Source of the DNA: Pseudomonas sp. MYb60 | Lineage (GTDB): Bacteria > Pseudomonadota > Gammaproteobacteria > Pseudomonadales > Pseudomonadaceae | Length of the DNA stretch: 64,000 bases | Assembly (NCBI RefSeq): GCF_002979555.1 | Contig: NZ_PCOZ01000017.1 | Span: 20,533-84,532, forward strand | Direction of reading: 5' to 3' | Shown here: one piece after another, positions 1-8,552 of the stretch | Layout: the number at the start of each line of letters is the position of its first letter | Position numbering within the stretch: the first letter of the stretch is position 1 | Program-made: the position numbers and the translations under genes | Notes under the pieces: generated by a model | What the model was told of the DNA's origin: nothing | The model's database searches: none | The model's input: the letters and a program-made list of their open reading frames with translations, nothing else

Positions 1-2
1 CC

Positions 3-98
3 GTGACTATTGTTGTGCTGGTGGTCTATCTGATGATGCCGGCGGCCACCCGCCTGTTCGCTCCCTGGCTTGAAGCCTCTGTAAAGGAAACCCTATGA
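3..98 (+). CDS. C-terminal end of a membrane protein (cut by window start)
   Basis: Only the last 31 codons are present. They read as a hydrophobic helix (VTIVVLVVYLMMP) followed by a short amphipathic tail and a TGA that overlaps the ATG of the next gene (ATGA). The overlap suggests translational coupling with the amidohydrolase. The tail resembles the membrane-anchored end of antibiotic-biosynthesis-monooxygenase (ABM) proteins that accompany YtcJ-like amidohydrolases in Pseudomonas, but so little is visible that this identity is a guess. Confidence 0.5.
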   Translation: MTIVVLVVYLMMPAATRLFAPWLEASVKETL

Positions 99-1933
99 AC
101 GCCGATCTGATTCTGTTCAATGGCCAATTCCACACTGTGGACCGTGAAAACCCGCGCGCAACCGCGGTCGCCATCAGCCAGGGGCGCTTCGTCGCCGTGG
201 GCACCGACGGTGAAGCCATGGCCCTGCGCGGCAGTGGTACCCAAGTCATCGACCTCAAGGGTCGCACGGTCATCCCCGGCCTCAACGACTCACACCTGCA
301 CCTGATCCGTGGCGGCCTGAACTACAACCTGGAACTGCGCTGGGAAGGCGTGCCATCCCTGGCTGATGCCTTGCGCATGCTCAAGGACCAGGCCGACCGT
401 ACCCCCACGCCGCAATGGGTGCGCGTGGTGGGTGGCTGGAACGAATTCCAGTTCGCCGAAAAGCGCATGCCCACCCTGGAAGAGCTGAACCAGGCCGCAC
501 CCGACACCCCGGTGTTCGTGCTGCACCTGTACGACCGCGCCTTGCTCAACCGCGCCGCCCTGCGCGTGGCCGGCTACACCAAGGACACCCCGAACCCGCC
601 GGGTGGCGAGATCGTGCGTGACAGCAACGGCAACCCTACCGGCATGCTGGTGGCCCGTCCTAACGCGATGATTCTGTATTCGACCCTGGCCAAGGGCCCG
701 AAACTGCCGTTGGAATACCAGGTCAACTCCACCCGCCAGTTCATGCGTGAACTCAATCGCCTGGGCCTCACCAGCGCCATCGATGCCGGCGGTGGTTTTC
801 AGAACTACCCCGATGACTACGCAGTGATCGAGCAGTTGGCCAAGGAAGAACAGTTGACGGTGCGCATCGCCTACAACCTGTTCACCCAGAAGCCCAAGGA
901 AGAGCTCAGCGACTTCCAGAACTGGACCGGCAGCGTCAAGCTGCACCAGGGCGATGACTTCCTGCGTCACAACGGCGCCGGCGAAATGCTGGTGTTCTCG
1001 GCCGCCGACTTCGAGGACTTCCTCGAGCCACGTCCGGACCTGCCGTTGACCATGGAGCAGGAGCTGGAGCCGGTGGTCCGCCACCTGGTGGAGCAACGCT
1101 GGCCGTTCCGCCTGCACGCCACCTATGACGAGTCGATCTCGCGCATGCTGGACGTGTTCGAGAAGGTCAACCGCGACATCCCGTTCAATGGCCTGCCGTG
1201 GTTCTTCGACCACGCCGAAACCATCACCCCGAAAAACATCGAACGCGTTCGCGCCCTCGGCGGCGGCATTGCGATCCAGGACCGCATGGCGTTCCAGGGT
1301 GAATACTTCGTCGAGCGTTACGGCGCCAAGGCTGCTGAAGCCACACCGCCGATCAAGCGCATGCTGGCCGAAGGCGTGCCGGTGGGCGCGGGCACCGACG
1401 CCACTCGCGTGTCCAGCTACAACCCTTGGACATCGCTGTACTGGATGGTCAGCGGTCGCACCGTCGGCGGCCTGGAGCTGCACGCCGAAGGCCTGCCGCG
1501 CCTCACCGCGCTGGAACTGTTCACCCACGGCAGCGCCTGGTTCTCGTCCGAGCAGGGCAAGAAAGGCCAGATCAAGGTCGGTCAACTGGCCGACGTCGCC
1601 GCACTCTCGGCCGATTTCTTCAGCGTCGATGAAGAAGCCATCAAGTGGATCGAATCGGTATTGACGGTGGTCGGCGGCAAGGTGGTCTACGGCGCCGGCG
1701 ACTTCGAAGATTACGCACCGCCACGCGTACCGGTGCTGCCGGACTGGTCGCCGGTGGTCAAGGTGCCGGGTCACTGGCGTCCGAGCTCGCCACTGCAGGC
1801 TCAGGTGCACCAGTGCAGCGGCCCGTGCGGCGTGCATTCCCACAGCCACGAAAAAGCGCGCCTATCCAGCGTGCCGGTCAGCGACTTCCAGGGTTTCTGG
1901 GGTGCGTTCGGCTGCTCGTGCTTCGCGTTCTGA
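95..1933 (+). CDS. YtcJ-like amidohydrolase (amidohydrolase family 3)
   Basis: A 612-residue metal-dependent hydrolase of the amidohydrolase 3/YtcJ group, expected to be cytoplasmic and to cleave an amide or similar bond of an unidentified substrate. The N-terminal beta-sandwich (VIDLKGRTVIPGLNDSHLHL) ends in the metal-binding HxH at about residues 67-69. A late Asp (GAGTDATRVS) and the C-terminal return of the sandwich (GQLADVAAL) are also family features. The start overlaps the preceding stop by ATGA. The last 50 residues form an unusual Cys/His-rich tail (CSGPCGVHSHSH and a terminal FGCSCFAF). A YcaC-like hydrolase follows 30 nt downstream, so the two probably form one transcript. Family is secure; substrate is unknown. 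Confidence 0.85.
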   Translation: MNADLILFNGQFHTVDRENPRATAVAISQGRFVAVGTDGEAMALRGSGTQVIDLKGRTVIPGLNDSHLHLIRGGLNYNLELRWEGVPSLADALRMLKDQADRTPTPQWVRVVGGWNEFQFAEKRMPTLEELNQAAPDTPVFVLHLYDRALLNRAALRVAGYTKDTPNPPGGEIVRDSNGNPTGMLVARPNAMILYSTLAKGPKLPLEYQVNSTRQFMRELNRLGLTSAIDAGGGFQNYPDDYAVIEQLAKEEQLTVRIAYNLFTQKPKEELSDFQNWTGSVKLHQGDDFLRHNGAGEMLVFSAADFEDFLEPRPDLPLTMEQELEPVVRHLVEQRWPFRLHATYDESISRMLDVFEKVNRDIPFNGLPWFFDHAETITPKNIERVRALGGGIAIQDRMAFQGEYFVERYGAKAAEATPPIKRMLAEGVPVGAGTDATRVSSYNPWTSLYWMVSGRTVGGLELHAEGLPRLTALELFTHGSAWFSSEQGKKGQIKVGQLADVAALSADFFSVDEEAIKWIESVLTVVGGKVVYGAGDFEDYAPPRVPVLPDWSPVVKVPGHWRPSSPLQAQVHQCSGPCGVHSHSHEKARLSSVPVSDFQGFWGAFGCSCFAF

Positions 1934-1963
1934 TTACCCATACCCCCGTTAGGAGATATTCCC

Positions 1964-2581
1964 ATGGCTTACAACCGTTTGAACAAAGATGACGCTGTCG
2001 TACTGTTGGTCGATCACCAGACTGGCCTGATCTCCCTGGTACAAGACTTCTCGCCGAACGAGTTCAAGAACAACGTGCTGGCCCTGGCCGACGTCGCCAA
2101 GTTCTTCAACCTGCCGACCATCCTGACCACCAGCTTTGAAGCCGGCCCTAACGGCCCGCTGGTGCCAGAGCTGAAAGAACTGTTCCCGGACGCGCCGTAC
2201 ATTGCCCGCCCTGGCCAGATCAACGCCTGGGACAACGAAGATTTCGTCAAGGCTGTCAAGGCTACCGGCCGCAAGCAGATCATCATTGCGGGTGTCGTGA
2301 CCGACGTGTGCGTAGCGTTCCCGACCCTGTGCGCCCTGGCTGAAGGTTTCGAAGTGTTCGTGGTGACCGACGCTTCCGGCACCTTCAACGAAACCGTCCA
2401 GCAAGCGGCCTGGTCGCGCATGACCGCTGCCGGTGCACAACTGGTGAACTGGTTCTCCGTTGCCTGCGAGCTGCAGGTTGACTGGCGCAACGACATGGAA
2501 GGCCTGGCCAACCTGCTGTCGCCACGCATCCCGAACTACCGCAACCTGATGAACAGCTACTCGGCCTTCACTGCCAAGTAA
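1964..2581 (+). CDS. ycaC: YcaC-like isochorismatase-family hydrolase
   Basis: A 205-residue cysteine hydrolase. It begins with the family core LLVDHQTGL carrying Asp17, and has IIIAGVVTDVCVAFP with the nucleophile Cys116 followed by VTDASGTFNE. The sequence is close to E. coli YcaC over its whole length, including the WRNDMEGLANL and IPNYRNLMNSY end. YcaC proteins are oligomeric hydrolases of uncertain substrate. A good ribosome site (TTAGGAGA) lies before the ATG. It sits just behind the amidohydrolase, which suggests a shared two-step amide degradation role (inference). Confidence 0.9.
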   Translation: MAYNRLNKDDAVVLLVDHQTGLISLVQDFSPNEFKNNVLALADVAKFFNLPTILTTSFEAGPNGPLVPELKELFPDAPYIARPGQINAWDNEDFVKAVKATGRKQIIIAGVVTDVCVAFPTLCALAEGFEVFVVTDASGTFNETVQQAAWSRMTAAGAQLVNWFSVACELQVDWRNDMEGLANLLSPRIPNYRNLMNSYSAFTAK

Positions 2582-2608
2582 CCTGCTCTCAAGGTAATTG
2601 GTGATCCC

Positions 2609-2699
2609 ATGTGGGAGGGGGCTCGCCCCCGATGGCGGTGGGTCAGTCACAGATGTTTTGGCTGACCCACCGCCATCGGGGGCGAGCCCCCTCCCACAT
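2609..2699. repeat. REP doublet, 38-bp perfect inverted repeat
   Basis: Positions 2609-2646 and 2662-2699 are exact reverse complements, separated by a 15-nt loop. Each arm holds a GTGGGAGGGGGCTCGCCCCC core and a GATGGCGGTGGGTCAG tail, the form of paired REP sequences (REPINs) in P. fluorescens. It lies between ycaC and the LysR gene and may terminate or stabilise the ycaC message. Confidence 0.9.
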
Positions 2700-2779
2700 T
2701 TGCTTAGATCCCCATATTGGGTTTGTGGTGTTGCGACATACCCGTTATAAAGCCATCAAATGTCCACCGAGAAGCGACA

Positions 2780-3661
2780 ATGAACCCCTTCGAAGACATG
2801 CGCCTGTTTTGCCAGGTCATGGAATCCGGCAGTTTCACCGCCGCCGCCGAACAGCTGGGTCTGTCCAAGCAGTTCGTCAGCCGCCGCCTGATCCAGCTGG
2901 AAGACCGCCTCGGCGTGCGCCTGCTCAACCGTTCCACCCGCCGACTGGACGTTACCCCACTTGGCCAGAGTTATTACGAATCCGCGCTGCGCCTGCTCAG
3001 TGAAGTCGAGCAGGTGGAGCAGGGCATCGCCGGCCAGAACAGCGAGCCGCGTGGCACCATCCGCCTCAGCGCGCCATTGTCGTTTGCGATAGCCCACCTG
3101 GGCTGCCTGTTGCCGCTGTTCCTGCAGCGCCATCCGGACGTCGCGGTCGAGGTCGACTTGAGCGACCGCCCCGTGGACCTGATCGGCGAAGGCTACGACC
3201 TGGTGCTGCGCATCGGCACCCTGGAAGACTCCACCCTGATTGCCCGCCGCATCGCCAGCATTCCCCGCGTGTATTGCGCCAGCCCCGAGTACCTGGCGCT
3301 GCGCGGCACGCCGCAGCAGCCCGAGGAACTCGCCCAGCACGATTGCCTGCCTTACGGCCACAGCCGCCAGGTGCAGTGGCGCTTCAAGGGCAAGGTGCAG
3401 GCGCTGAACGTGTGCGGGCGCATGCGGGTGAACAACGGCGACTTGCTGCGCGACACGGCCATCGCCGGCTTTGGCGTGACCTACCTGCCAACCTTCATTG
3501 TCGGCGACGCACTCAAGGACGGTCGCCTGGTGACGGTCCTCGACGAGTTCGCGCCCGAAGACCTGACCCTCTCCGCGGTCTACCCCCAGCACCGGCAAAG
3601 CTCACGGCCGGTGCAGGCGCTGGTGGAGTTCCTGCGCGAGCGCCTGGCTAGCGGCTGTTGA
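2780..3661 (+). CDS. LysR-family transcriptional regulator
   Basis: A 293-residue LysR protein. The N-terminal winged helix-turn-helix is at residues 5-60 (FCQVMESGSFTAAAEQLGLS, then SRRLIQLEDRLGVRLLNRSTR), followed by a substrate-binding domain (IRLSAPLSFAI...DLVLRIG). The ATG at 2780 is preferred over an in-frame upstream ATG at 2717 because the HTH begins right after it, as in the family. The target is unknown; the upstream amidohydrolase/ycaC pair is a plausible one. Its 3' end overlaps the convergent AraC gene by 14 bp. Confidence 0.9.
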   Translation: MNPFEDMRLFCQVMESGSFTAAAEQLGLSKQFVSRRLIQLEDRLGVRLLNRSTRRLDVTPLGQSYYESALRLLSEVEQVEQGIAGQNSEPRGTIRLSAPLSFAIAHLGCLLPLFLQRHPDVAVEVDLSDRPVDLIGEGYDLVLRIGTLEDSTLIARRIASIPRVYCASPEYLALRGTPQQPEELAQHDCLPYGHSRQVQWRFKGKVQALNVCGRMRVNNGDLLRDTAIAGFGVTYLPTFIVGDALKDGRLVTVLDEFAPEDLTLSAVYPQHRQSSRPVQALVEFLRERLASGC

Positions 3662-4685
3662 ACAACTGGCGGATCAGGTTTGGCGTGCTGCCAGTCCAGC
3701 GTTTGAACGAGCGGCGAAAGTTCGCCGCGTCGTTGAAGTTCAAGTACGCCGCCACTTCCTCATTGCTGTAGCCCTTGACCTGATACAGGTGCAACGCCAC
3801 CTGTTTGCGCACCCGGTCAACCTGCTGCTGAAAACCGGTGTCATGCTTGTGCAGCTTGCGCTTGAGGGTCGCCGGGCTCATGGCAAACGCCAGCGCGGCC
3901 TGCTCCAGGCTCGGCGGCTGGCGCACCTGTTCGCGCAGATAGTCGTAGAGGCAGTCGAGAAAACTGCCGGCAAACCCCAACTGCTCGATCTGCTCGCGGG
4001 CCTGCTGGCGGGCCACTTGCCCCGCGGTGGCCGACGCACCGGGCCAGGCACGGGCGAGGTACTCGCGGGGGATGCTGAGCCTGTCCAGCGGGCGGCCGAA
4101 GCGTGTTTCTTCGCCCAGGTGCACCCAGTACTGCTCGACGTAGCGCGGCTCTTCATGGCTGAAACTGGCGGTCCACGGCAGGCGCTCGCCACTCAGCCAT
4201 TGGCTCATGGCGACCAGTGAGGTCATGCCGGCTTCCAGCAGGAAACGCCAATGTTCGCCCGCGCCGCAGCTGTCCAGCCAGTAAAGGTAGGCGTGGTGCT
4301 CGTCCAGCTCCAGCTGCAGGCTGACCAGCGGGCTGAGCAGCACCTGTTGCTGGATCAGGATCTCCAGCGCCTGGTGCAGGTTCTGCGCATGGCCCAACGC
4401 ATGGCTGGCGGCGCCGTAATAGCCGGGTAGCAGGCGTTGGCCGAACAGGAAGCTGCTGTCGTCGGCGTCGAGCAGCTTGCGACTGTTGCCAATCAAGCCG
4501 AGAAACTGTTGCGGGCTCAACCGCGCGGTGCCGGCCAGGATGTCCTCATGGAACAGCCCGGTGCCGCGCAGCAGGCGATGGCTGTCGATGTCCCGGGACA
4601 GGGCCAGGTCGATCAGCGTGGCGGGTTGGAAGTGACCGGGGATGAAGCGGCTGTCGGCTTCATACCAGTTGGTTTTCACGGCCAT
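3648..4685 (-). CDS. AraC-family regulator with arabinose-binding-like N-terminus
   Basis: A 345-residue protein. The first two thirds match the N-terminal ligand domain seen in OruR/ArgR-like AraC regulators (PATLIDLALSRDIDSHRLL, then GLIGNSRKLL). The C-terminal 100 residues carry the double AraC helix-turn-helix (SLEQAALAFAMSPATLKRKL and YSNEEVAAYLNFNDAANFRR). The ATG at 4685 lies one base after the stop of the upstream GGDEF gene, so the two are almost certainly co-transcribed and translationally coupled. The ligand is unknown. Confidence 0.9.
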   Translation of the reverse strand: MAVKTNWYEADSRFIPGHFQPATLIDLALSRDIDSHRLLRGTGLFHEDILAGTARLSPQQFLGLIGNSRKLLDADDSSFLFGQRLLPGYYGAASHALGHAQNLHQALEILIQQQVLLSPLVSLQLELDEHHAYLYWLDSCGAGEHWRFLLEAGMTSLVAMSQWLSGERLPWTASFSHEEPRYVEQYWVHLGEETRFGRPLDRLSIPREYLARAWPGASATAGQVARQQAREQIEQLGFAGSFLDCLYDYLREQVRQPPSLEQAALAFAMSPATLKRKLHKHDTGFQQQVDRVRKQVALHLYQVKGYSNEEVAAYLNFNDAANFRRSFKRWTGSTPNLIRQLFNSR

Positions 4686-4686
4686 C

Positions 4687-5601
4687 TCAGGCACTTTTCG
4701 CAAGCGGCTGCTTGGCCCGCGCCAGCGCCAGGTTAAGGCGCTTGAGCAGCTCATGTGGCGGTTCGTCCAAGGCCATCACCACCGCTGTGGTCGCCGCCAA
4801 TTGCAGGCGTTCGCCTTGCTGGCGGGTCTTGTGGGCCAGTCCGCGCACGGCCTGTTGCATTTCCAGCGCAATGACCTGGGCCTGACGTTCGCCGGTGTTG
4901 GGCAGCAGCACCACGAAGCGGTCGCCGGCCAGGCGGCAGAGCAGGTCCTGGCGGCGCAGGTTGAGCAGCAGCAAGTGGCTGAGGGCCTGCAACACCGCGT
5001 CGCCTTCGGCATGCCCGTAGGCCTGGTTGATGGCGGCGAAGTTGTCCAGGTCCAGGGCCAGCAGCGACAGCGGTTGCTGCTGGTCGCGGCTGTCCTGCAG
5101 GCTGTCGGCCAGTTGGCGCTTGAGGTAGTCGGCGCCGGCCAGCGGGGTGAGTTTGTCGAACTGGCGGTGCTCGCGGAACAGCCGCTCGCGTTTCTCCATC
5201 TGCGCACTGATCGCCAATTGCTCGCGGTGCCAGTGGTAGATGCCGATGGTCAGCAGGATCATGCCCACCGGCATCGGCCCGGACTCGAGCCAGTGGTCCC
5301 AGGTGATGCTGTCAGGGAGGCGGATGAACTCGTCGAGGCTGTCGATCCACCACGAGAAGAAGATGCATGACAGGCCCAGCGCCAGGTAGTTGGTGACGCG
5401 TCCGGCGGGGCGACTCTTGAGCACCAGGCCAAGCCAGACCAGGGCGAGGAGGGCGGAACCGCCCTCGCCGAAGATGTCCAGCCATACCCATTCGCTGACG
5501 CTTTTCAGGTCGCCACAGGCCAGGTGCAGGATCAGCCCGAGGTTGGCGGCAATCAGCAGCGCAGTGAGCTTCCAACGGTGGGGTTTGAGCACGGAAAACA
5601 T
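4687..5601 (-). CDS. Membrane protein with degenerate GGDEF domain
   Basis: A 304-residue protein with about four hydrophobic segments in residues 10-125 and a short linker (QMEKRERLFREHRQFD). A GGDEF-type domain follows from about residue 150. The fold motifs are present (LALDLDNFAAINQ; GHAEGDAVL), but the active-site loop reads AGDRF at residues 225-229 instead of GGDEF. Diguanylate cyclase activity is therefore doubtful. It may be a GTP- or c-di-GMP-sensing partner of the coupled AraC regulator (inference). Confidence 0.85.
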   Translation of the reverse strand: MFSVLKPHRWKLTALLIAANLGLILHLACGDLKSVSEWVWLDIFGEGGSALLALVWLGLVLKSRPAGRVTNYLALGLSCIFFSWWIDSLDEFIRLPDSITWDHWLESGPMPVGMILLTIGIYHWHREQLAISAQMEKRERLFREHRQFDKLTPLAGADYLKRQLADSLQDSRDQQQPLSLLALDLDNFAAINQAYGHAEGDAVLQALSHLLLLNLRRQDLLCRLAGDRFVVLLPNTGERQAQVIALEMQQAVRGLAHKTRQQGERLQLAATTAVVMALDEPPHELLKRLNLALARAKQPLAKSA

Positions 5602-5722
5602 GGGCCGGCGTCCTTGGATGATTCGGTTGTGGGCGCCAGCACAGCAGATGGATGTGACGGTTGCGTGACGGTGGGGGAGGGTCGAATCAGCTCATCCGTC
5701 CAGGCACTGAAAATCAAAAATA

Positions 5723-5810
5723 TGTGAGGGTGCTTGCCCCTGATAGCGCTGTGTCAGTGGAAAATCAGGTGACTGACCCACCGTCATCGGGGACAAGCCT
5801 CGTCCCACAG
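5723..5810. repeat. Degenerate REP-type doublet
   Basis: Two imperfect inverted copies of the REP core face each other (GTGAGGGTGCTTGCCCCTGAT and its counterpart ATCGGGGACAAGCCTCGTCC) around a short spacer. It occupies the gap between the divergent GGDEF gene and the TonB-dependent receptor, upstream of the Pho box. Confidence 0.7.
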
Positions 5811-5891
5811 TTGATCTTCACAGGTCATATCAGCTCATTTCACCTCGAATCCGGGCTTGGAGCCCTTGTTTACAGGCCTTCGCGCCAAGCC

Positions 5892-5909
5892 CTGTCACAG
5901 AACCGTCAT
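5892..5909 (+). promoter_or_regulatory. Candidate Pho box (PhoB site) before the phytase operon
   Basis: The 18-mer CTGTCACAGAACCGTCAT is two 7-bp repeats separated by 4 bp. It matches the PhoB consensus arrangement CTGTCAT-N4-CTGTCAT with one mismatch in each repeat. It lies 74 nt before the receptor ATG. A weak -10-like TAGCTT follows about 10 nt downstream, the expected position when a Pho box replaces the -35 element. Confidence 0.7.
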
Positions 5910-5982
5910 CCCCCGCACCTAGCTTGCCCTCCCAGTTGCCGGGCCTCTTGCCTGGCGCCAACGGATTCTTGGGGAGGATTGC

Positions 5983-8496
5983 ATGTACAAGCGCAGCGGG
6001 CTCGTCAGCTTCACGCTTACCGCCTTGGCCCTGGCGATTGCCAGTGAGCGGCTAAGTGCGGCCGAGGTGGCCAATACCGAGCACGTCGAAGTGGTCGGCC
6101 AGGCGGCTGCCATCGACCAGGCGTTGAAGGAACAACGCTCCTCCGACAGCATCAAGAGCGTCGTGCATGCCGACGGCGTGGCCCAGTTGCCGGATGAAAA
6201 CGTCGCCGAAGCGGTGCAGCGCCTGCCGGGTATCAGCGTGGAGCGTGACCAGGGCGAAGGGCGCTTTGTCAGCGTGCGTGGCCTGGGCCCGGACCTGAAC
6301 AGCGTGACCATCAACGGCACGCTGGTGCCGGCGCCGGAGAGCGCCCGTCGCGCCGTGGCGCTCGATGTGTTGCCCTCTGAGCTGGTGCAGTCGCTGTCGG
6401 TGATCAAGACCCTGACGCCGGACATGGACGCCAACTCCCTCGGCGGCACTGTCGACGTGCAGAGCCTGTCGGCCTTCGACCACAAGGGCCTGTTCTACAC
6501 CGGCAGCTCCGAAGCCAGCTACGACAAGAACACACGCCAAACCAGCCCGAAATTCTCCGGCGCCGCCAGCAACCGCTTCAGCCTCGGCGACGGCATCGAC
6601 AACTTCGGCGTGGCCGCAGCGCTGAGCTGGCAAAAGCGCGACTTCGGCTCCGACAACGTCGAGACCGGCGGCGCCTGGGATTTCGCCAACGGTGCGCGGC
6701 TCAACGAGTTCGAACAGCGCGACTACGACATCAGCCGCGAACGCGCCGGCGGCGGGCTGAACTTCGACTACAAGCCCGACGACCTCAGCAGCTACTACCT
6801 GCGCACCCTCTACAGCCGCTACAAGGACACCGAGACGCGCAACTCCACCAGCATCGAGTTCGCCGACCCCCTCGCGCCAGGGCAACTGGGCGACGCTGAA
6901 GTCAGCCGCAAGCTCAAGAGCCGCGCCGAGACCCAGGAAATCCAATCCTACGTGTTTGGCGGCGAGCGCATGCTCGGCCTGTGGACCCTCAGCGGCCAGG
7001 CCGGCTACAGCCAGTCCAGCGAAGACAGCCCGGGGCATATCGCCGGCGCCACCTTCGACGGCGGCGACCTGGCGAACAGCGGCTATTACGACAACGACAA
7101 GCCGCGCCCGATCATCGGCGCCGGCTTCTACGACGCCCGCAACTTCAGCCTCGACAAGGTCGACTGGGAAAAACAGAACACCCAGGACACCGAGAAAAAC
7201 CTGCGCCTGGACCTGGCCCGCGACTACGACCTGAGCGGCTATGCCTCGCAGTTCAAGTTCGGCGGCAAGATCAGCCGACGCGACAAGACCAACGACCTGG
7301 AAGCCTGGGTCTACGAAGACTTCGACACCTTGGGCTTCAGCGCCGACCAGCTCAATCTCACCCAGTTCCAGAAGGGCAGCGTCGACTACCGCCTGGGCAA
7401 TTACGGGCCCGGCATCAGCGCCAGCGGTATCAAGCAATTGATCGGCGGGCTCAACACGGCGGATTTCTACGACGAGACCGAATCGCGGGTCAACGACTAC
7501 ACCATCCGTGAAGACATCAACGCCGGTTACTTCATGAACACCATCGATATCGACGACTGGCGCTTTATCGCCGGCTTGCGCTACGAAGGCACCGAGTTCG
7601 AAGCCAAGGGCACTGGTGCCACCGATGGGGTGTTCACCGACAGCCACACCCAACGCCGCTACCACCACTGGTTGCCGGGCCTGCATGCGCGCTATCAGAT
7701 CGACAAGAACACCCAGGTGCGTGCGGCCTGGACCAAATCCGTGGTGCGCCCGACTTTCGGCCAACTGGCACCGGGCTTCGTGATCGACGATGACGAAGCC
7801 ACGTTCGGCAACCCGGACCTCAAGCCCCTGGAGTCGAGCAACCTGGACCTGGGCATCGAACACTTCATGGGTCGCGCCGGTACCGTGTCGGCGTTCGTGT
7901 TCTACAAGGACATCAAGAACTTCGTCTACAACACCGACCTGGCCGGCACCGGTGCCTGGACCAACTTCGCCGAGGCTCACACCTACGACAACGGCGACAG
8001 CGCCAAGCTCTATGGCCTGGAGCTGGCCTATTCGCAGAAGTTCGACTGGCTGCCCGCGCCATGGAATGGCCTGCTGGTCGGTGCCAACACCACCTTCAGC
8101 CGCTCCAGCGCGGACATCGAAGGCTTCGACAGCGCCAGCGGCACCCAACGCAAGCGCAACATCAGCCTGCCGAACCAGTCGGACACCGTCGGCAACCTGA
8201 TGCTCGGCTGGGAAGACGACACGCTCAGCCTGCGCCTGTCTGCCAATTACAAGTCGGCCTACCTGTATGAGCTGGCCTCGATCAACGACAAGGCCCATGA
8301 CCTGCACGTCGATGCGCAGACCTTCGTCGATTTCAGCGCGCGGTACTCGCTGACCAAGAACCTGCAAGTCAGCTTCGAGGCGCAGAACCTCACGGACGAG
8401 TCGTACTTCGTCTACACCGGCCACCGCAGCTACAACGGCCAGTACGAAGAATACGGCCCCACCTACAAGCTCGGCCTGACCTTCACCCACTTCTAA
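5983..8496 (+). CDS. TonB-dependent outer-membrane receptor of the phytase operon
   Basis: An 837-residue receptor with a signal peptide (residues 1-27, ending LSAAE). A plug domain (QLPDENVAEAVQRLPGISV; VSVRGLGPDLNSVTING; NSLGGTVDV) is followed by a 22-strand-type barrel that ends in the aromatic YKLGLTFTHF. The strong ribosome site GGGGAGGA fixes the start. The sequence resembles the TonB-Xanth-Caul/Oar-like receptors for organic ligands more than classic siderophore receptors. A phytase, a proton motor and a TonB follow in the same direction, and a Pho box precedes. The likely cargo is phytate or a phytate-metal complex (inference from context). Confidence 0.9.
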   Translation: MYKRSGLVSFTLTALALAIASERLSAAEVANTEHVEVVGQAAAIDQALKEQRSSDSIKSVVHADGVAQLPDENVAEAVQRLPGISVERDQGEGRFVSVRGLGPDLNSVTINGTLVPAPESARRAVALDVLPSELVQSLSVIKTLTPDMDANSLGGTVDVQSLSAFDHKGLFYTGSSEASYDKNTRQTSPKFSGAASNRFSLGDGIDNFGVAAALSWQKRDFGSDNVETGGAWDFANGARLNEFEQRDYDISRERAGGGLNFDYKPDDLSSYYLRTLYSRYKDTETRNSTSIEFADPLAPGQLGDAEVSRKLKSRAETQEIQSYVFGGERMLGLWTLSGQAGYSQSSEDSPGHIAGATFDGGDLANSGYYDNDKPRPIIGAGFYDARNFSLDKVDWEKQNTQDTEKNLRLDLARDYDLSGYASQFKFGGKISRRDKTNDLEAWVYEDFDTLGFSADQLNLTQFQKGSVDYRLGNYGPGISASGIKQLIGGLNTADFYDETESRVNDYTIREDINAGYFMNTIDIDDWRFIAGLRYEGTEFEAKGTGATDGVFTDSHTQRRYHHWLPGLHARYQIDKNTQVRAAWTKSVVRPTFGQLAPGFVIDDDEATFGNPDLKPLESSNLDLGIEHFMGRAGTVSAFVFYKDIKNFVYNTDLAGTGAWTNFAEAHTYDNGDSAKLYGLELAYSQKFDWLPAPWNGLLVGANTTFSRSSADIEGFDSASGTQRKRNISLPNQSDTVGNLMLGWEDDTLSLRLSANYKSAYLYELASINDKAHDLHVDAQTFVDFSARYSLTKNLQVSFEAQNLTDESYFVYTGHRSYNGQYEEYGPTYKLGLTFTHF

Positions 8497-8552
8497 GCAC
8501 CACGCCAGCGCCCACAGCTGATCTTCACTGTATTTGAAGGATTTGTTTGTTC

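Noticed and set aside
290..1849. A 519-codon antisense frame across the amidohydrolase
   Set aside because: It is a composition shadow; the sense protein has the metal site and family ends.
6052..8490. An 812-codon antisense frame across the TonB receptor
   Set aside because: It has no ribosome site and no family features, while the sense strand encodes a full receptor.
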